The notes under the pieces: generated by a model
Databases searched by the model: none
Told to the model about the DNA's origin: nothing
The model's input: the letters and a program-made list of their open reading frames with translations, nothing else
Shown here: positions 53,746-64,000 of the stretch, in pieces
Layout of the letters: every line of letters starts with the position of its first letter
Numbering within the stretch: the stretch's first letter is position 1
Program-made: the position numbers and the translations under genes
NCBI GenBank assembly: GCA_023548195.1
Contig: JAJHZJ010000023.1
Location: 62,001 to 126,000, forward strand
Direction: 5' to 3'
Source of the DNA: Bettongia penicillata ogilbyi
Lineage: Eukaryota > Chordata > Mammalia > Diprotodontia > Potoroidae
Length of the DNA stretch: 64,000 nucleotides

Positions 53746-54560
53746 TTAGCTGAGCATAAAGTAAAACAAAAACAAAGCTATGGAGCCTTCACCTGTGTGC
53801 CAGAAGAGAAGACCCTGCTGTGAGCAAGGACTTTTGCAGAAATAGCTTCAACCCAAGGGGCCGATGTAGGGCTAAGCCTGTCCCTGGGGGGTCTCAGAGG
53901 AACGTGAGGGGCTTGGCTTCTCTAGGGTTGTTCCTTCCAGCTCCAATTCCTCTGATCCTGGGCTCCCCTTGTGAGCTGCTCTCTCTCCCTCCCCTCCCTT
54001 CCCTTCCCCTCCTTCCTCAGGCCTTTCTTCCAGTTCTCTGGTTTCCCTTCTCTAACCCTGGCCCCAGAGAGCCCCCAGCCGCCATTTCAAAAACACATGC
54101 CCTTGGTAACCATGGGGACTGCACTATATGAACAGTCCAGCGCAGCCTTGGCCCCAGTGCCTGAAGACTCACTCCCAACGCAGACCTTCCCTGAGACCCT
54201 TTGGACTCAGCTCCTAGGATTCAGAGGTCTTCGGAATCGGGTTGATTGTCTCCGCCATTCCTCCCCCACCACTACCCCCCATTTTGAGGAGCAATATTTC
54301 CCTTTTCTTTCTGACCACATCTCCAGAGTCCCCAGATCCCAAAGGAGCTTTTTCTAGGGTATTTTTTCTAAATAATGGGAAAACCACTATATTAATTCAG
54401 AAATAGTAGAACAGGGTAAGATTAATTAGAAGTACTTTTCCAAAAAGAAATCTCTCCAGCCTCACATGGAACAACACCTAAACCTGCTAAACTAATCCTT
54501 CATTCAAATTCCCAAACCTAGGCCAGCCCCTCCCAATCCCTTGAAGCTGGGGCGCCCAGG
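53745..54560. other. Unassigned stretch
   Basis: No exon or repeat recognised. It includes a C/T-rich run at 53975-54030. The open frame at 53820-54131 has no family resemblance. Confidence 0.45.
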
Positions 54561-54955
54561 AACATCCAGTCCAGCCCATACCTGACCAACAATCCTCTTG
54601 GTAACACAGTCAACACTCTGACCATTCTGCCTTTCCTAGAATTCCTCCAACGAGGAGGGATCCCCCACCTTTCTAACCTGTCCATGAGCTTCTGGATAAC
54701 ATTAACTATCAGAAAGTTATTTCTGTTATCAAGCTTCAATTCCTCTCTTTGCTACTTCTGCCCATTGCTTGTACAACTGCCTTCTGGGGATTTCATCCCC
54801 CTTGCGGCTTCCAGAGAAGAAGGCCCTCTTTATTCCCAGAACTCCTCCCCTCCCACTCACCCCCCTGGCTGCTTTGGGGATCAGTCCCCCCATTTGGACG
54901 GAGCTTCTTCATCCATTCTATACTTTTTGACTCAATCTTAGCCGGTTAGGAAGCC
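54560..54955 (-). mobile_element. CR1-type LINE remnant, antisense
   Basis: 'actatcagaaagttatttct', 'gttatcaagcttcaattcct', 'gcccattgcttgtacaact' and 'gccttctggggatttcatcc' are antisense of a CR1-clade 3' region. Confidence 0.7.
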
Positions 54956-55004
54956 CCCTGGAGTCATGGTTGGTCAGTGATGCTTTACCCATATCTCTAT
55001 TCAG

Positions 55005-55266
55005 TTTTTGTTGTTTGTTCAGTAGTTTCAGTCATGTACAATTCTCTATTATCTCATTAGGGCTGGTTTTTTGGCAAAGATACTGGAGTGGTTTGCCATT
55101 TCCTTTTCTGGATCATTTTACAGATGAGGAAACTGAAGCAGACAGGTAAAGTGACTTGCCCAGGGTCACACAGCCACTAAGCATCTGAGGCCAGATTTGA
55201 ACTCAGTAAGAGGAGTCTTCCTGATTTCCAGCCCAGTGCTCTATCCACTGCACCACCTGGCTGCCC
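55005..55266 (+). mobile_element. Marsupial CORE-SINE (MAR1-like)
   Basis: 'gttgtttgttcagtagtttc', 'ggagtggtttgccatttcc', 'acagatgaggaaactgaagc', 'gtgacttgcccagggtcaca', 'tccactgcaccacctggctg'. Confidence 0.87.
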
Positions 55267-55394
55267 ATTCTATACAATTACTGGGTAGCTAATTTCTCTT
55301 TTTTCCCCCAATATAAGGGGCAACCAGGAAATAGAAAAGGTTCAGCATGACGTGACTCCAGCCACCTCAAAAACCAGATGAATTTGGCCTAATG

Positions 55395-55525
55395 TATGAA
55401 GCATCATGGTGGAGTGGAAAGAGAGGGGTTCCAATCTCACTTCAAATGTTTATTACCTGTGTGACCTTGGGTCTCAGTTTCCCACTTTGAGACCTCAGAG
55501 GTACCTTTCAACTCTGATCGTAAGA
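55395..55525 (+). mobile_element. MIR-like SINE
   Basis: 'gttccaatctcacttcaaat', 'cctgtgtgaccttgggtctc' and 'ggtacctttcaactctgatc'. Confidence 0.65.
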
Positions 55526-55844
55526 CAAACTACAGGTCATCTCCAAGTTCACAAGAGCCCCCTTTCCTTCAAAGTGTCCACAAATCTCATTCTTACTGGG
55601 CACCAACTACCTGCCTGGCAATGAACTTGGTCTTTCTTGGGATTCAGGAGATCTAAGACAGTCCTGGTATAATCTAGAAGGCAAGATGAAGTAGTGCATT
55701 GTGGGGGTATAGCCCCCAAGTCTTAGAGACACCTCTTACTAATTCTCTGCATTCCTTCTATCACCTTCTGGATCCTCCATTGAAGCTTGCAGAGAAGAAT
55801 GGCCTCACTTGTGAGACCCCAGATTTGTCTTAGATCTTGTCTTT

Positions 55845-56345
55845 CTAGAGTCAGAAGAGAACTTTGAGGCCATGAGTCCAACCCCACCCATTTTACAGAG
55901 GAGGAAACTCAGAACCAAGGAGGGGGAAATGATTTGCCCGAGGTCACACATAGGATCCCAGATTTAAAGCTGGAAAGGACCTCAGAGGTCAACCTCTCCA
56001 TTTCCGAGAGAAGGAAACTGAGATCCAATTTTTTGTAGGAGAGCAAAGCAGAGAACCAATTACAGAATCATAGAGTTAAAGCTGGAAGGAACCATCCAGT
56101 GTAACCCCTTCATTTTACAGAGGAGGAAACTGAGGCTAACAGAGGGGAAAGGTCTTGTCCATAAGTATCAGAGCTGGAATTTTAACTGCATCTATGAGAA
56201 CAGAGGTGGTCAAGAATCATGTGGAAAAAGGAATTTAGCAATCATTTGGTGAAATCCCTTTCTTTTTATAATGAGAAGAAATGATTTACCTAAGGTTATA
56301 TTGTGAGTGCCTGGCACTGGTGAGACCAGAACCTAGGTCAATTCA
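55845..56345 (+). mobile_element. Array of four CORE-SINE fragments
   Basis: Successive cores at about 55889-55909, 56000-56025, 56113-56135 and 56268-56300, each with 'aggaaactgag'-type words and 'tagagttaaagctggaagga'-type heads. They sit head to tail, as is common for this family. Confidence 0.75.
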
Positions 56346-56499
56346 GACTTAAATGAAGCCAAAGATGCTACACTTGTCACATTTTACAATGTGATCTAAT
56401 TTTGGTCCAATTTGGAATTACACAAAGTTTGGAAGGTGAGGGGATATGGTGTAATGACTAAATCTGTACCAAAAAGGTGTGTGTTGTGTTCAGATCAGG

Positions 56500-57160
56500 G
56501 CAGAGCAATTTAAGATAGACATTGATAGATTGGAAAGTGCCCAGAGTGGTGAGAGGGTCCATGAGGAAAGGTTGCTGGGTATGTGTACGTGGAAGAAACT
56601 TGGGATAGAGAAGATAGTCATCTTGAAATTTGTGAAGTGTCCTCATTAGAAAGGTAGGGTGGTATGGTGTCAGAATCAGGAAGCCCTGAGTTTGAGTCCC
56701 AACTCTTACACAGACTGGCTGTGTGCCCCTGGGCAAGTCACTCCACTTTATAGCATCCCAGCACTCTATAAAATTCTTCAGTTGCCCAAGAGATGCCATT
56801 TGCCCGGTGGTAGAAGTTTTCTCATGGGAGTTCTGTATGCCAATGAGATCACAAATGCTGTCCAAATAAAAATCGTAGGGAAAAGAGAACAGAATTGTTT
56901 TCTGTGGCCTCAGAGGGCAGAGGCAGACTTACAGGTGCATGTTACAAAGACGTTTTGTGTCTATATAAGGAAGAACTTTCCTAGTCTGAACTGTTCAACA
57001 ATAGAAGTAGCCACCTTGATAGGTAGTGAGCTCCCTTTCACTGGAGGGATTTAAGCAGAGGTTGAACTGCTGCCTCTCAGGTGCTGTAGCAGAGATTCCT
57101 GCACTGGGTGGGCACTTTTTGAGTTCCTCTCCAACTTCGAGATTCCATGTTTCTGTTTCT
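56500..57160 (+). mobile_element. CR1-type LINE 3' region
   Basis: 'gaaagtgcccagagtggtga' (56533) and, after a MIR-like insert at 56660-56765, 'gaactttcctagtctgaact', 'ggtagtgagctccctttcac', 'gggatttaagcagaggttga' and 'gttcctctccaacttcgaga' run in sense order to the 3' end. Confidence 0.7.
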
Positions 57161-57179
57161 CTTGCTTTGATCCCTTAGA

Positions 57180-57570
57180 CCACAATGTCTATTGCTTATT
57201 CACATATTTGCTGTTTCTCAGATTTACTGAGTGTCTTCTGAGAGCCCTGGGTTTATGGACTCTGGGATACAGACAGGGGAAAGGAGTTCTGGCCCTTGAT
57301 CCCAAGAGCTCTGCATCTCACTGGGGAGAGCATTTCTGCACAAGGGAAGTGTTGGGAGTGGTTTGAAAGCCCAGAGGTAGGAGGAGGCCACTGTCGGGGA
57401 GAGAGGTGAAAATCAAAGCAGGTTCTTTCTAGGTGAGCCTTCGAATCAGAGATTTCAGGCAGGAGGTGTTTGTAAGGATGATTGAATGCACTCAGACACC
57501 CACCCCAACCAAGCCACAGGAAAGGAAAAAGGTCCAAAGGGAGAAGAGACTTAACCAAGGTCACACAGAA
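57180..57570 (-). mobile_element. Possible L3 remnant, antisense
   Basis: 'atttactgagtgtcttctga' to 'atctcactggggagagcatt' resembles antisense L3, then a SINE scrap 'ttaaccaaggtcacacagaa'. Confidence 0.45.
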
Positions 57571-57599
57571 TTGGAATATGTCATTCTAAGATAAAGTCT

Positions 57600-57800
57600 C
57601 CATGCCCTCCTATAAAAGATTTTTCACCTCATGGCCAAAGGAATCTCCTAATGCAAAGCTTTGCTTGAGTCCTTCTCTTGCTCCAGTAACTTCCATGGTT
57701 CCCTATCGCCCACAGGATGAAGAGTAAGCTTCTCAGCTTGACATTCATTCAAGACTGACTTCCCTAGCCCCAGCCTTCTCCCTTGATCCTTCCTTCTGCT
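57600..57800 (+). mobile_element. L2/L3 LINE remnant
   Basis: 'ccagtaacttccatggttcc', 'ctatcgcccacaggatgaag' and 'gccccagccttctcccttga' are sense LINE phrases. Confidence 0.65.
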
Positions 57801-57819
57801 CTGGCCAATAGAGGACCTT

Positions 57820-58205
57820 TCTCAGGGAACCTGGGTTCAAAACCAACTCTGCTAAGTGTGACCTTGAGCAAGTGATTTCCCCTTTGTGGGCCTCAGTTTT
57901 GTTATGTGTGAAATGAGTGAATTGACCTAAAGGGCTTCTGAGCCCTCTTTACTGCTCCAGGACTATGATCCTCTGTGTGACCTCAGGCAAGTCCCTTCCC
58001 CCCTCTGGTCCTCAGTTTCTCCCTCTGTAAAGTGAGCCCATTGGACTAGATGGCCTTCTGGCTCTAGACCTAGGATCCCCTATGTGATTGTACCTGAGTT
58101 GCTTTCCTCCTTGGACCTCAGTTTCCTCCTCTGTAAAATGAGAGGATTGGGACTACATGGCCTTGAAGGGCCCTTTCAGCTGTAGAGCTTTGTTCCACTG
58201 GTCCC
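57820..58205 (+). mobile_element. Three MIR-like SINE tails in tandem
   Basis: 'gtgtgaccttgagcaagtga', 'tgtgacctcaggcaagtccc' and 'gttgctttcctccttggacc', each followed by 'cctcagttt', a 'gtaaa' or 'gtgaaatg' word and 'gactagatggcctt'. Confidence 0.75.
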
Positions 58206-58690
58206 TCCCCATCTTTTGAGATTCAGCACAAGCCCCTTGGGCTTTCAAAGCCTACATAGCCCAGGCCATCCCTCAGTGAGTTTTCCTTCCTTTGACCTGT
58301 ACCCTACTGCCAGGAAGAACCAGATTAGGCTAGGATCTGGATCTTCTCCCACTTTCTCATATTCCTTTCCAGTTTCTAGCAGCAGAGGCTGGAGCCAAGG
58401 CACACAGTGAGTCTCCATGAAACCATATTACCAGTATGGTACCCCCTCTTCACACCAAGGGCATGTGGACTGTCAGTCATCATGGAATGGCTGAACTTTC
58501 AGCTGCAGTGGAGTTTCAGGAAGTGTCTAAAATTGACTTGTCGATTTGTGTGTGTGTGCAAATCAATCGGGGGTAGGGGAAGGGTTTGCAGTTGGGCCAA
58601 AATAGCTCCCCGAAGGGAGACAGCAGGAGCCTAGCCAAGGAACATCATGATGGAGGGCAAAAGGAAAGGTTTGGGAACCCCCAAAAGCTT
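58205..58690. other. Unassigned stretch
   Basis: No exon or repeat recognised. A short TGTG run lies at 58546-58558. Confidence 0.4.
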
Positions 58691-59090
58691 CTATTTCTCT
58701 CTCAGCTTTCAACAAGCATTTACTAAACAGTTACTGTAAACCAGGCACCATGCAGATGGAGATAGAGAAACTCAAAATTGAAAAATGCCCCTGCCTTCAA
58801 GGAGCTTATATTTAATCGATTCGGTTGGGTTGGGTTAGGATCTGTTAGGGGAGGCATCTCCCTTTCCCAGGGGAAGAATGGAGTTGTACTAAGACCAAAA
58901 AGAAAAGGATTTGAAATCCGAATGCCTTACACCCTACCTAGGGATGTCTCGGGCACTGAGTGAGACATAAGCTAAGCAGATAGGATTCTGGTAGGTATAG
59001 AGAATTCAGGGGTTACAGCAGGTGGAGAGTCTTGACGTGAGCAAAGACTTAGAGCTAGAAATGAACATGCAGTGATATTCTCATATTGCT
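58690..59090 (-). mobile_element. L3 (CR1-clade) 3' end, antisense
   Basis: 'caacaagcatttactaaaca', 'aaaccaggcaccatgcagat', 'ccttcaaggagcttatattt' and 'gtgagcaaagacttagagct'. Confidence 0.7.
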
Positions 59091-59169
59091 CGGAAAGTAG
59101 GAGACCACCCCGCCCCCATCACTTAGCAAGTGCTTGTTGACTGGACTGAAGCGGTCCAAGCTGACTCCA

Positions 59170-59400
59170 GCTTATCCTCATCTCTCCTGACCATGAGTCT
59201 GTACCATGTATCTAAGCCCTGGTTTATATTTGGTTTGACATTTAATCATATACTGTCCTGGCAGGTTCTTTGTTTCCTGTGGATGAGGCTTAGCACCCCC
59301 ACCGTAGGCGGGACTCCCTGAGGGCAGGTGAAAGCCAGGTCTTTTGTATTCCCGGTGAGCCAGGCACACACCACCTTAGGTGCTCAGTAAATAGAAATTA
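59170..59400 (+). mobile_element. L2-like LINE 3' end
   Basis: 'gggactccctgagggcaggt', 'tcttttgtattcccggtgag' and 'ggtgctcagtaaatagaaat' give the LINE tail in sense orientation. Confidence 0.6.
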
Positions 59401-59585
59401 AATTGAAAAAAAAGAAAAAAGGACAAAATGGAATTAAATTAAGAGATGAACCGAACGAAGGACTTGAATTGGATTAACTTGAAGTGAATTAAGTTGAGTT
59501 GCAATGAGGTGGGCGTTAAGGGGATGTGCGGGAGGGAAGGACAAGGGAATGGGTGAGATGAGTTGAGAAAAATTGAATTAGAACT
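59396..59585. repeat. A-rich, TTGAA/AATTAA-rich low-complexity tract
   Basis: Repeated 'gaattaa', 'ttgaattgg' and 'aagttgagttg' words suggest a decayed pentamer-based microsatellite growing from the LINE tail. Confidence 0.6.
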
Positions 59586-59599
59586 TAATTTGGCCTGTT

Positions 59600-60340
59600 T
59601 ATTGTCTCTGCGGAGACTCCCTGGCTTCTATGCCCTTCCCTTCCGTATCTCCTCATCAGAGTGCCAAGGGCGCGTTTGGCGACATCTCGGCCTCTCTGCT
59701 CCTAATCCAATCCCATGTCTCCTTGTCATTGAATGCAGGCTGGAGGTGAGCTGGGAAGGGGGGTGGCTGGAGGAGAGACAGGCAGCCTTCCTGTGGGGAG
59801 GGCTGGGGCCTCACAGGCCACTTTAGCCACAAGGTCCTGAGAGTTGAGGTCAGTGAACTGAGTTATGGCGCTGTGAGTTGAAGGGAGGTCACTTGATGAA
59901 AGGCTTTCTGCCCAAGGATGCTAGCCTCCCTTTCCCGTTGGAGACCAAGTGCTCTATGGAATAAGAAGAAAATCCTCCTCTGAGGAGGTGCACTGCCCTG
60001 ACACACTCCAACCAGCCTTTTCTCTCTTCTCCTCCCCTCATCAAACCCACCCTGTGACCCAGTCCTTGCAATGAGGGTTTTTCCAACTGAGGAAGAAAGA
60101 GTGGAGGGCAAGTAGACAAATCTGGACAAAGGGAAAACTAGGAATCTGTGCACCAGCTGTCACCTTTTGTCCTCCATTCTCCTTCACTGGTGATGGACTG
60201 TCTAAGAGTTCTATCTCTTAGGAGAAAAATAAAGGGCACAAGCAATGGTGGGATTGAACTTCCCAATTGAAAAAGCCTGGGATAGAGTCCAGTGAGTACC
60301 CTGTACCCAAAAGGTGTTCGAGGTTTCTGACCAGCCAGAA
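59600..60340. other. Unassigned stretch
   Basis: No exon recognised. The open frames at 59563-59826 (plus) and 59863-60153 (minus) match no family I know. Confidence 0.4.
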
Positions 60341-61060
60341 ATGAGGCAGTCTAATAGGCAGAGGTTGCCAGGAGGAGATCCAGGATCTAGGCTCTGCTGA
60401 TGACTAACTGTGGGACCCTGCACAAGTAACTCAACCATTCTGAAAGTCTCAGTTTCCTCATCTGTAAAAAGGCAACAAATGCACTCATACAGCTTACCAT
60501 GAAGGTCTGAGATGATGTATTTGTAAAGTGATTTACAGCAACAGATGCCATATGAACCCCAGCTGTCATTAAGTCATAGGATGGGAGACTGAGAGCTAAC
60601 ACAGGGGTCATTGAATCCAATATTTTCTTTTTACATAGAGAAAACTAAGGTCCCTGAAGGGGAAGTGACTTATTCATAGTCAAACAGGGAATCATAGATC
60701 TAAGTAGGAAGGGACTTCAGAGACCATTTCTGACCATTTTACAGTTGAGGAAACTGAGGCCCATGGAAGTGAAGGTCATTGCTCAAGATCATACATAGGA
60801 TCGTGGCTCTAGAGCTAGAAAACATTTCAAAAACCATCTAGTTCAACCTCTTCATTATACAGATGAGAAATTGACACCCAGGGATGTTGTAACTCAGATT
60901 TGCTCAGGGTCACATGGGTGGTATGCAGCTGAGATAGAATTTGAGCTTGAGTCCTCTGACTCCCAAGTCAGTGGGCACTCTTTTTTAATACTAACTGGCT
61001 ATGTGACCCCAGACAACTCACTTAGCCTCCTGAAAACTCAGTTTCTTCATCTGTAGATAA
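60340..61060 (+). mobile_element. MIR-like SINE and three CORE-SINE copies
   Basis: 'gaaagtctcagtttcctcat' (60441), then cores around 60640, 60740-60770 and 60855-60890 with 'acagttgaggaaactgaggc' and 'gctcagggtcacatgggtgg', then another 'gtgaccccagacaactcact' scrap. Confidence 0.75.
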
Positions 61061-61117
61061 GGTATAATTATCCACATCACCATTTCATAGGTATGGAAAG
61101 TACTCTCTAAACTATAA

Positions 61118-61515
61118 TATGTGATGTGTTCTCCTCTTGTGTGCTGGGTGCAAATATGTGATGTGTGCGCCTCTTGAGTGCTGGGTGCGAATATGCGATG
61201 TGTGCGCCTCTTGTGTGCTGGGTGTGAATATGTGATGTGTGGCCTCTTGAGTGCTGGGTGCAAATATATGATGTGTGCACCTATTTTGTGCTGGGTGCGA
61301 ATATGCGATGTGTGCGCCTCTTGTGTGCTGGGTGTGAATATGTGATGTGTAGCCTCTTGAGTGCTGGATGCAAATATGCGATGTGTGCACCTCTTGAGTG
61401 CTGGGTGCGAATATGCGATGTGTGCTCCTCTTGTGTGCTGGGTGCGAATATATGATGTGTGGCCTCTTGAGTGCTGGGTGCGAATATGCGAAGTGTGTTG
61501 ACTCTTGTGTTTAAA
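61118..61515 (+). repeat. 37-bp minisatellite with 110-bp higher-order unit
   Basis: About ten units starting cctcttgagtgctgggtgcg or the gtg variant. Most are 37 bp; every third unit is 36 bp (ends gtgtgg or gtgtag), giving a 37+36+37 = 110-bp superunit repeated about three times. The minus strand is stop-free in all frames, giving an illusory His/Thr/Ser-rich frame (61018-61536). Confidence 0.95.
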
Positions 61516-61679
61516 TCTTGAACCATGGTGGAGCAAGATGTTGGAACAGTAGGATGTCCTTTCCTAAAACAATGGTTGTATGTAGTTTTTTCAGAGACCA
61601 CCACTCTTGCAGAAAGGGAGAGAGACCCACCACTGATGTTGGACTGAACAGGACCAGAATTAGTGGATTAGAACCAATC

Positions 61680-62295
61680 AATCAAGAAGCGTTTAGCAAT
61701 TGTCCACTGAGGTCTTCATGTGGGGCAGGCAAAGATAAAACCTAGAGCAGCCCCCCAAGGAGCTGGTTTTCTGGCTGGGGAAATGTGTCTGTATCTAGGT
61801 GTATACAAGTCCCAAACACGGTAAATGCAAGATCAGTTGAAGGCGCTTGGGGTGAGGGGAGGTGCTTGCAAGTGGGGGGGATCAGAAAAGGCCACATGGA
61901 GGAGGTAGCTTTTGAGCTGAGCTCAGCTGGAAGCTAGGGATTCTAAAGGGCTGAGGGAGGGGGGAGCACATTCCAGGGCCGGAGGTGGCAGGTGGCATGC
62001 TGAGCTTAGGGAGCAGCTTAGCTGGACTGTATAGTTCTGGAAGGGAATAATGTATAATAAGGATGGAAAAGTCATTTAGAGCCAGGGTGTGAAGGGCTTT
62101 AAATGGCAAACTGAGGAGATTGTGTTTGATCCTACAGGCAGTAAGGAGTCAGTTGAACAGGAGAGTGTTGGGGTCAGGCCTGTGCTTTAACAGGATCACT
62201 TTGGCAGATTGGTGGAAGATAGACTGGAGAGAAGAGAGCCTGGAGGCAGCAAGATCAATTAGAAGGCTAATTCAGTAGTCCCAGCATAGGTGATG
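61680..62295 (-). mobile_element. L3 (CR1-clade) 3' region, antisense
   Basis: 'aatcaagaagcgtttagcaa', 'gcagccccccaaggagctgg', 'gtgtgaagggctttaaatgg', 'ttgtgtttgatcctacaggc' and 'ctggaggcagcaagatcaat' follow the reverse-complement L3 order. Confidence 0.75.
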
Positions 62296-62329
62296 GGGGG
62301 GGAGGGGCTGAACTTGAGTCTTGTGAATG

Positions 62330-62700
62330 GAGAGAATCACAGAGTTTTTGAGTTAGAAGGACCCTCAGAGACTATCCAGTCCAAGTCCCTTGTTTTACAA
62401 ATATTCAGTTGTTTCAGTCACATCTGACTCTTTGTGATCCCGTTTGGGGTTTTCATGGTAGAGATAAGGGAGTGGTTTGCCATTTCCTTCTCTGGCTCAT
62501 TTGACAGATGAGGAAACTGAGGCAAACAGGGTGAAGTGACTTGCCCAGGGTCACACAGTCAATCCGTGTCTGAGGCCAGATTGGAACTCAGGAAGAGGAG
62601 TCTTCCTAACTCTAGGCCTGACACACTATCCACTGCAGCACCACCTAGCTACCCTATTTTACAAATGAGAAAACTAAAAAACCAAGGATATATTATAGAG
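62330..62700 (+). mobile_element. Old CORE-SINE split by a younger SINE
   Basis: 'agttagaaggaccctcagag' and 'actatccagtccaagtccct' are interrupted at 62402 and resume at 62657 with 'ttttacaaatgagaaaacta'. Confidence 0.85.
62403..62656 (+). mobile_element. Marsupial CORE-SINE (MAR1-like) with target-site duplication
   Basis: Complete layout, 'ttgtttcagtcacatctgac' to 'ccactgcagcaccacctagc'. It is flanked by a perfect 10-bp duplication TTTTACAAAT (62393-62402 and 62657-62666), proving insertion into the older SINE. Confidence 0.92.
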
Positions 62701-62779
62701 ATACCTGATAAGACTTGGCAACCAATTCGTTCTGTGGGATGGGGGGGGAAGGGTAGATGAGGGGGGAAGGGTAGAGGAT

Positions 62780-63420
62780 AATTTCAAAGTTCTGAATCCA
62801 GGTGACTAGAAGGACAGTCATGGCCTCTAAGGAAACTGGGAAGTTCAGAAGAGAGATGAATATGAAAGAAAATGAGTTCTGTTTGAGACCTGGAGAATTT
62901 GAGATGCCTATAGAAAACCCACTGTGAAACATCCATCAGCAGTGGCGGAGGCTGGCCTGGAATTCCAGAAAGATCCTAAGGCTCAGTCTATCAATCTGGG
63001 CATCAGCTGCATAGAGGCCCTAACTGAACCCTAGGGAGCTCACAAGTGTGTAGAGCAGGGGTGGGGAGTCTGCATCCTCAAGTGTGGTTCTTTGAATGAA
63101 TCCCAATTTCGCAGAACAAATCCCCTGTAGGTCCTTAAGTGTGACCCTTTGACTGAATCCAAACTTCCCAGAACAAATCTCCTTCATAAAAGGATTTGTT
63201 CTATCAAACTTAGACTCAGTCAAAAGGCCGCACTTGAAGACCTAGAAGGCCACATGTGACTTCGAGACCAAAGGTTCCCCAGCCCTGGTGTGGAGAGAGA
63301 TGATAGAGGGCCCAGCATGAAACCTTGAGGGGCCTCTGTAGAAAGCAGGGCAGAGCTGATGATTCAGCAAAGGGCAGAGAAGGACTGGCCAGATGGGAAA
63401 TTGGGATATAAGCAGACACT
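62780..63420 (-). mobile_element. L3 internal region, antisense, split by a hAT MITE
   Basis: 'gagaatttgagatgcctata' and 'ctgggcatcagctgcataga', then after the MITE 'agggcccagcatgaaacctt', match antisense L3. Confidence 0.6.
63056..63287. mobile_element. hAT-Charlie hairpin MITE, copy 3
   Basis: 232 bp with termini 'caggggtggggagtc' and 'ggttccccagccctg', and target-site duplications gtgtagag (63048-63055) and gtgtggag (63288-63295). Like copy 2 it has the internal duplicate 'agaacaaatc' (about 63113 and 63170), so copies 2 and 3 belong to one subfamily and the shorter copy 1 to another. Confidence 0.87.
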
Positions 63421-63571
63421 CAAAACCAGCCAGTGTCTTTAAGTACTTAAACCCACTTTCCTTGCTGAACGTTTTATTTATACCCTTCATTTGTTCAGCA
63501 AACCTGGTAGGTTTTTCCCCCTTTTCCCAAGGGTCAATTTCAGTCCAGTGAACAGGGCAGGAAGTAAAGGC

Positions 63572-63595
63572 GGGGGGGGGGGGGGGGGGGGGGGG
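63572..63595 (+). repeat. Homopolymer G, 24 bases
   Basis: Uninterrupted G24, a possible G-quadruplex; its exact length may be an assembly artefact. Confidence 0.9.
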
Positions 63596-63599
63596 CTGC

Positions 63600-64000
63600 T
63601 CTCAGATCTGACCCATGGCCTCAAGGAGTAGTGTCCCCTCTGTCCAAACATCCCCAGACCCAATTTTGGGCTGGGCCACTGTTCTGCCACCTGCAGGGCC
63701 ATAAGTCACAAGGACACCGTCTAGCTTTGCCTAGAGCCTTCTATGGGGTTTCCAGGGCTTAGCCAGGAGGCTTTGGTAGAATTGATCAAGTTCTTGGTTA
63801 ATATTTATTGTTTTTGGACATGGTTCTGGGGGGTTCCAAGGGAACAGAAATAGCCCGGGCTCTTCCCTCGCCCCCTCTTTCAGGGTAATTTAGGAACCTA
63901 GGGGTTAAAGCACACAGACTGACCCTCAGCAGCCTGTCTGGCATATAGGAGGCCCTTCCTCAGTGCCTGGTGTCTGGCTGCAAGCTGACCCTCCTACTCC
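63600..64000. other. Unassigned window end
   Basis: Nothing recognised except a short LINE-tail-like phrase near 63925-63985. Confidence 0.4.

Noticed and set aside
61018..61536. A 172-residue minus-strand open frame with repeated HTSHIRTQHSRGAHI-like motifs
   Set aside because: It is a reading of the 37-bp minisatellite. The unit length is not a multiple of three, so the motif cycles through three frames, all open because no stop occurs. No splice or promoter support.

Overview
This is vertebrate nuclear DNA, almost certainly from a marsupial. Evidence: spliced GT-AG exons, CpG islands, and a repeat load made of RTE/BovB-like LINE remnants, L2/L3 (CR1-clade) LINE remnants, MIR-like and marsupial-type CORE-SINEs, and hairpin hAT-Charlie MITEs. 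I saw no Alu, B1/B2 or recent L1. The species cannot be fixed from the sequence. In placental mammals this gene lies on Xq28, so an X-linked location is likely (inference).

The one protein-coding gene I can prove is biglycan (BGN), on the + strand. Its coding sequence is seven exons (28057-28297, 29216-29328, 30263-30476, 32035-32145, 32853-32946, 33128-33266, 37132-37329). They join in frame to an intact 369-residue class I small leucine-rich proteoglycan. A GC-rich, CAG-containing candidate non-coding first exon (about 10080-10241) sits in a CpG-rich region, which gives a first intron of about 17.8 kb. The 3' end is uncertain; the best poly(A) signal candidate is ATTAAA at 39745.

Layout: 1-9.9 kb is intergenic and filled with old LINE and SINE remnants. 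9.9-10.6 kb is the BGN promoter and first exon. 10.2-28.0 kb is intron 1, with C/T tracts, two hAT MITEs, a 77-bp direct duplication and several repeat-poor stretches that look like enhancer candidates. 28.0-37.3 kb holds the coding exons. 37.9-39.0 kb is a 1-kb polypyrimidine block. 39.7-39.95 kb is a small promoter-like element. 45.6-47.3 kb is a second, stronger CpG island with a candidate first exon. By human synteny (BGN followed by ATP2B3 in the same orientation) it probably belongs to ATP2B3, whose recognisable coding exons are not in this window. 47.3-64 kb is repeat-rich DNA with three minisatellites (50.2, 52.7 and 61.1 kb) and a third hAT MITE.

I found no bacterial, phage, CRISPR or viral genes. 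Most long open frames here are stop-free readings of C/T, C/A or minisatellite DNA and are not genes. The most notable signals are regulatory or structural: a perfect CTCF core motif in BGN intron 7, a SINE carrying a near-match nearby, a structured repeat-free element in intron 4, a strong one-strand bias of polypyrimidine tracts, and the unassigned CpG-island exon.
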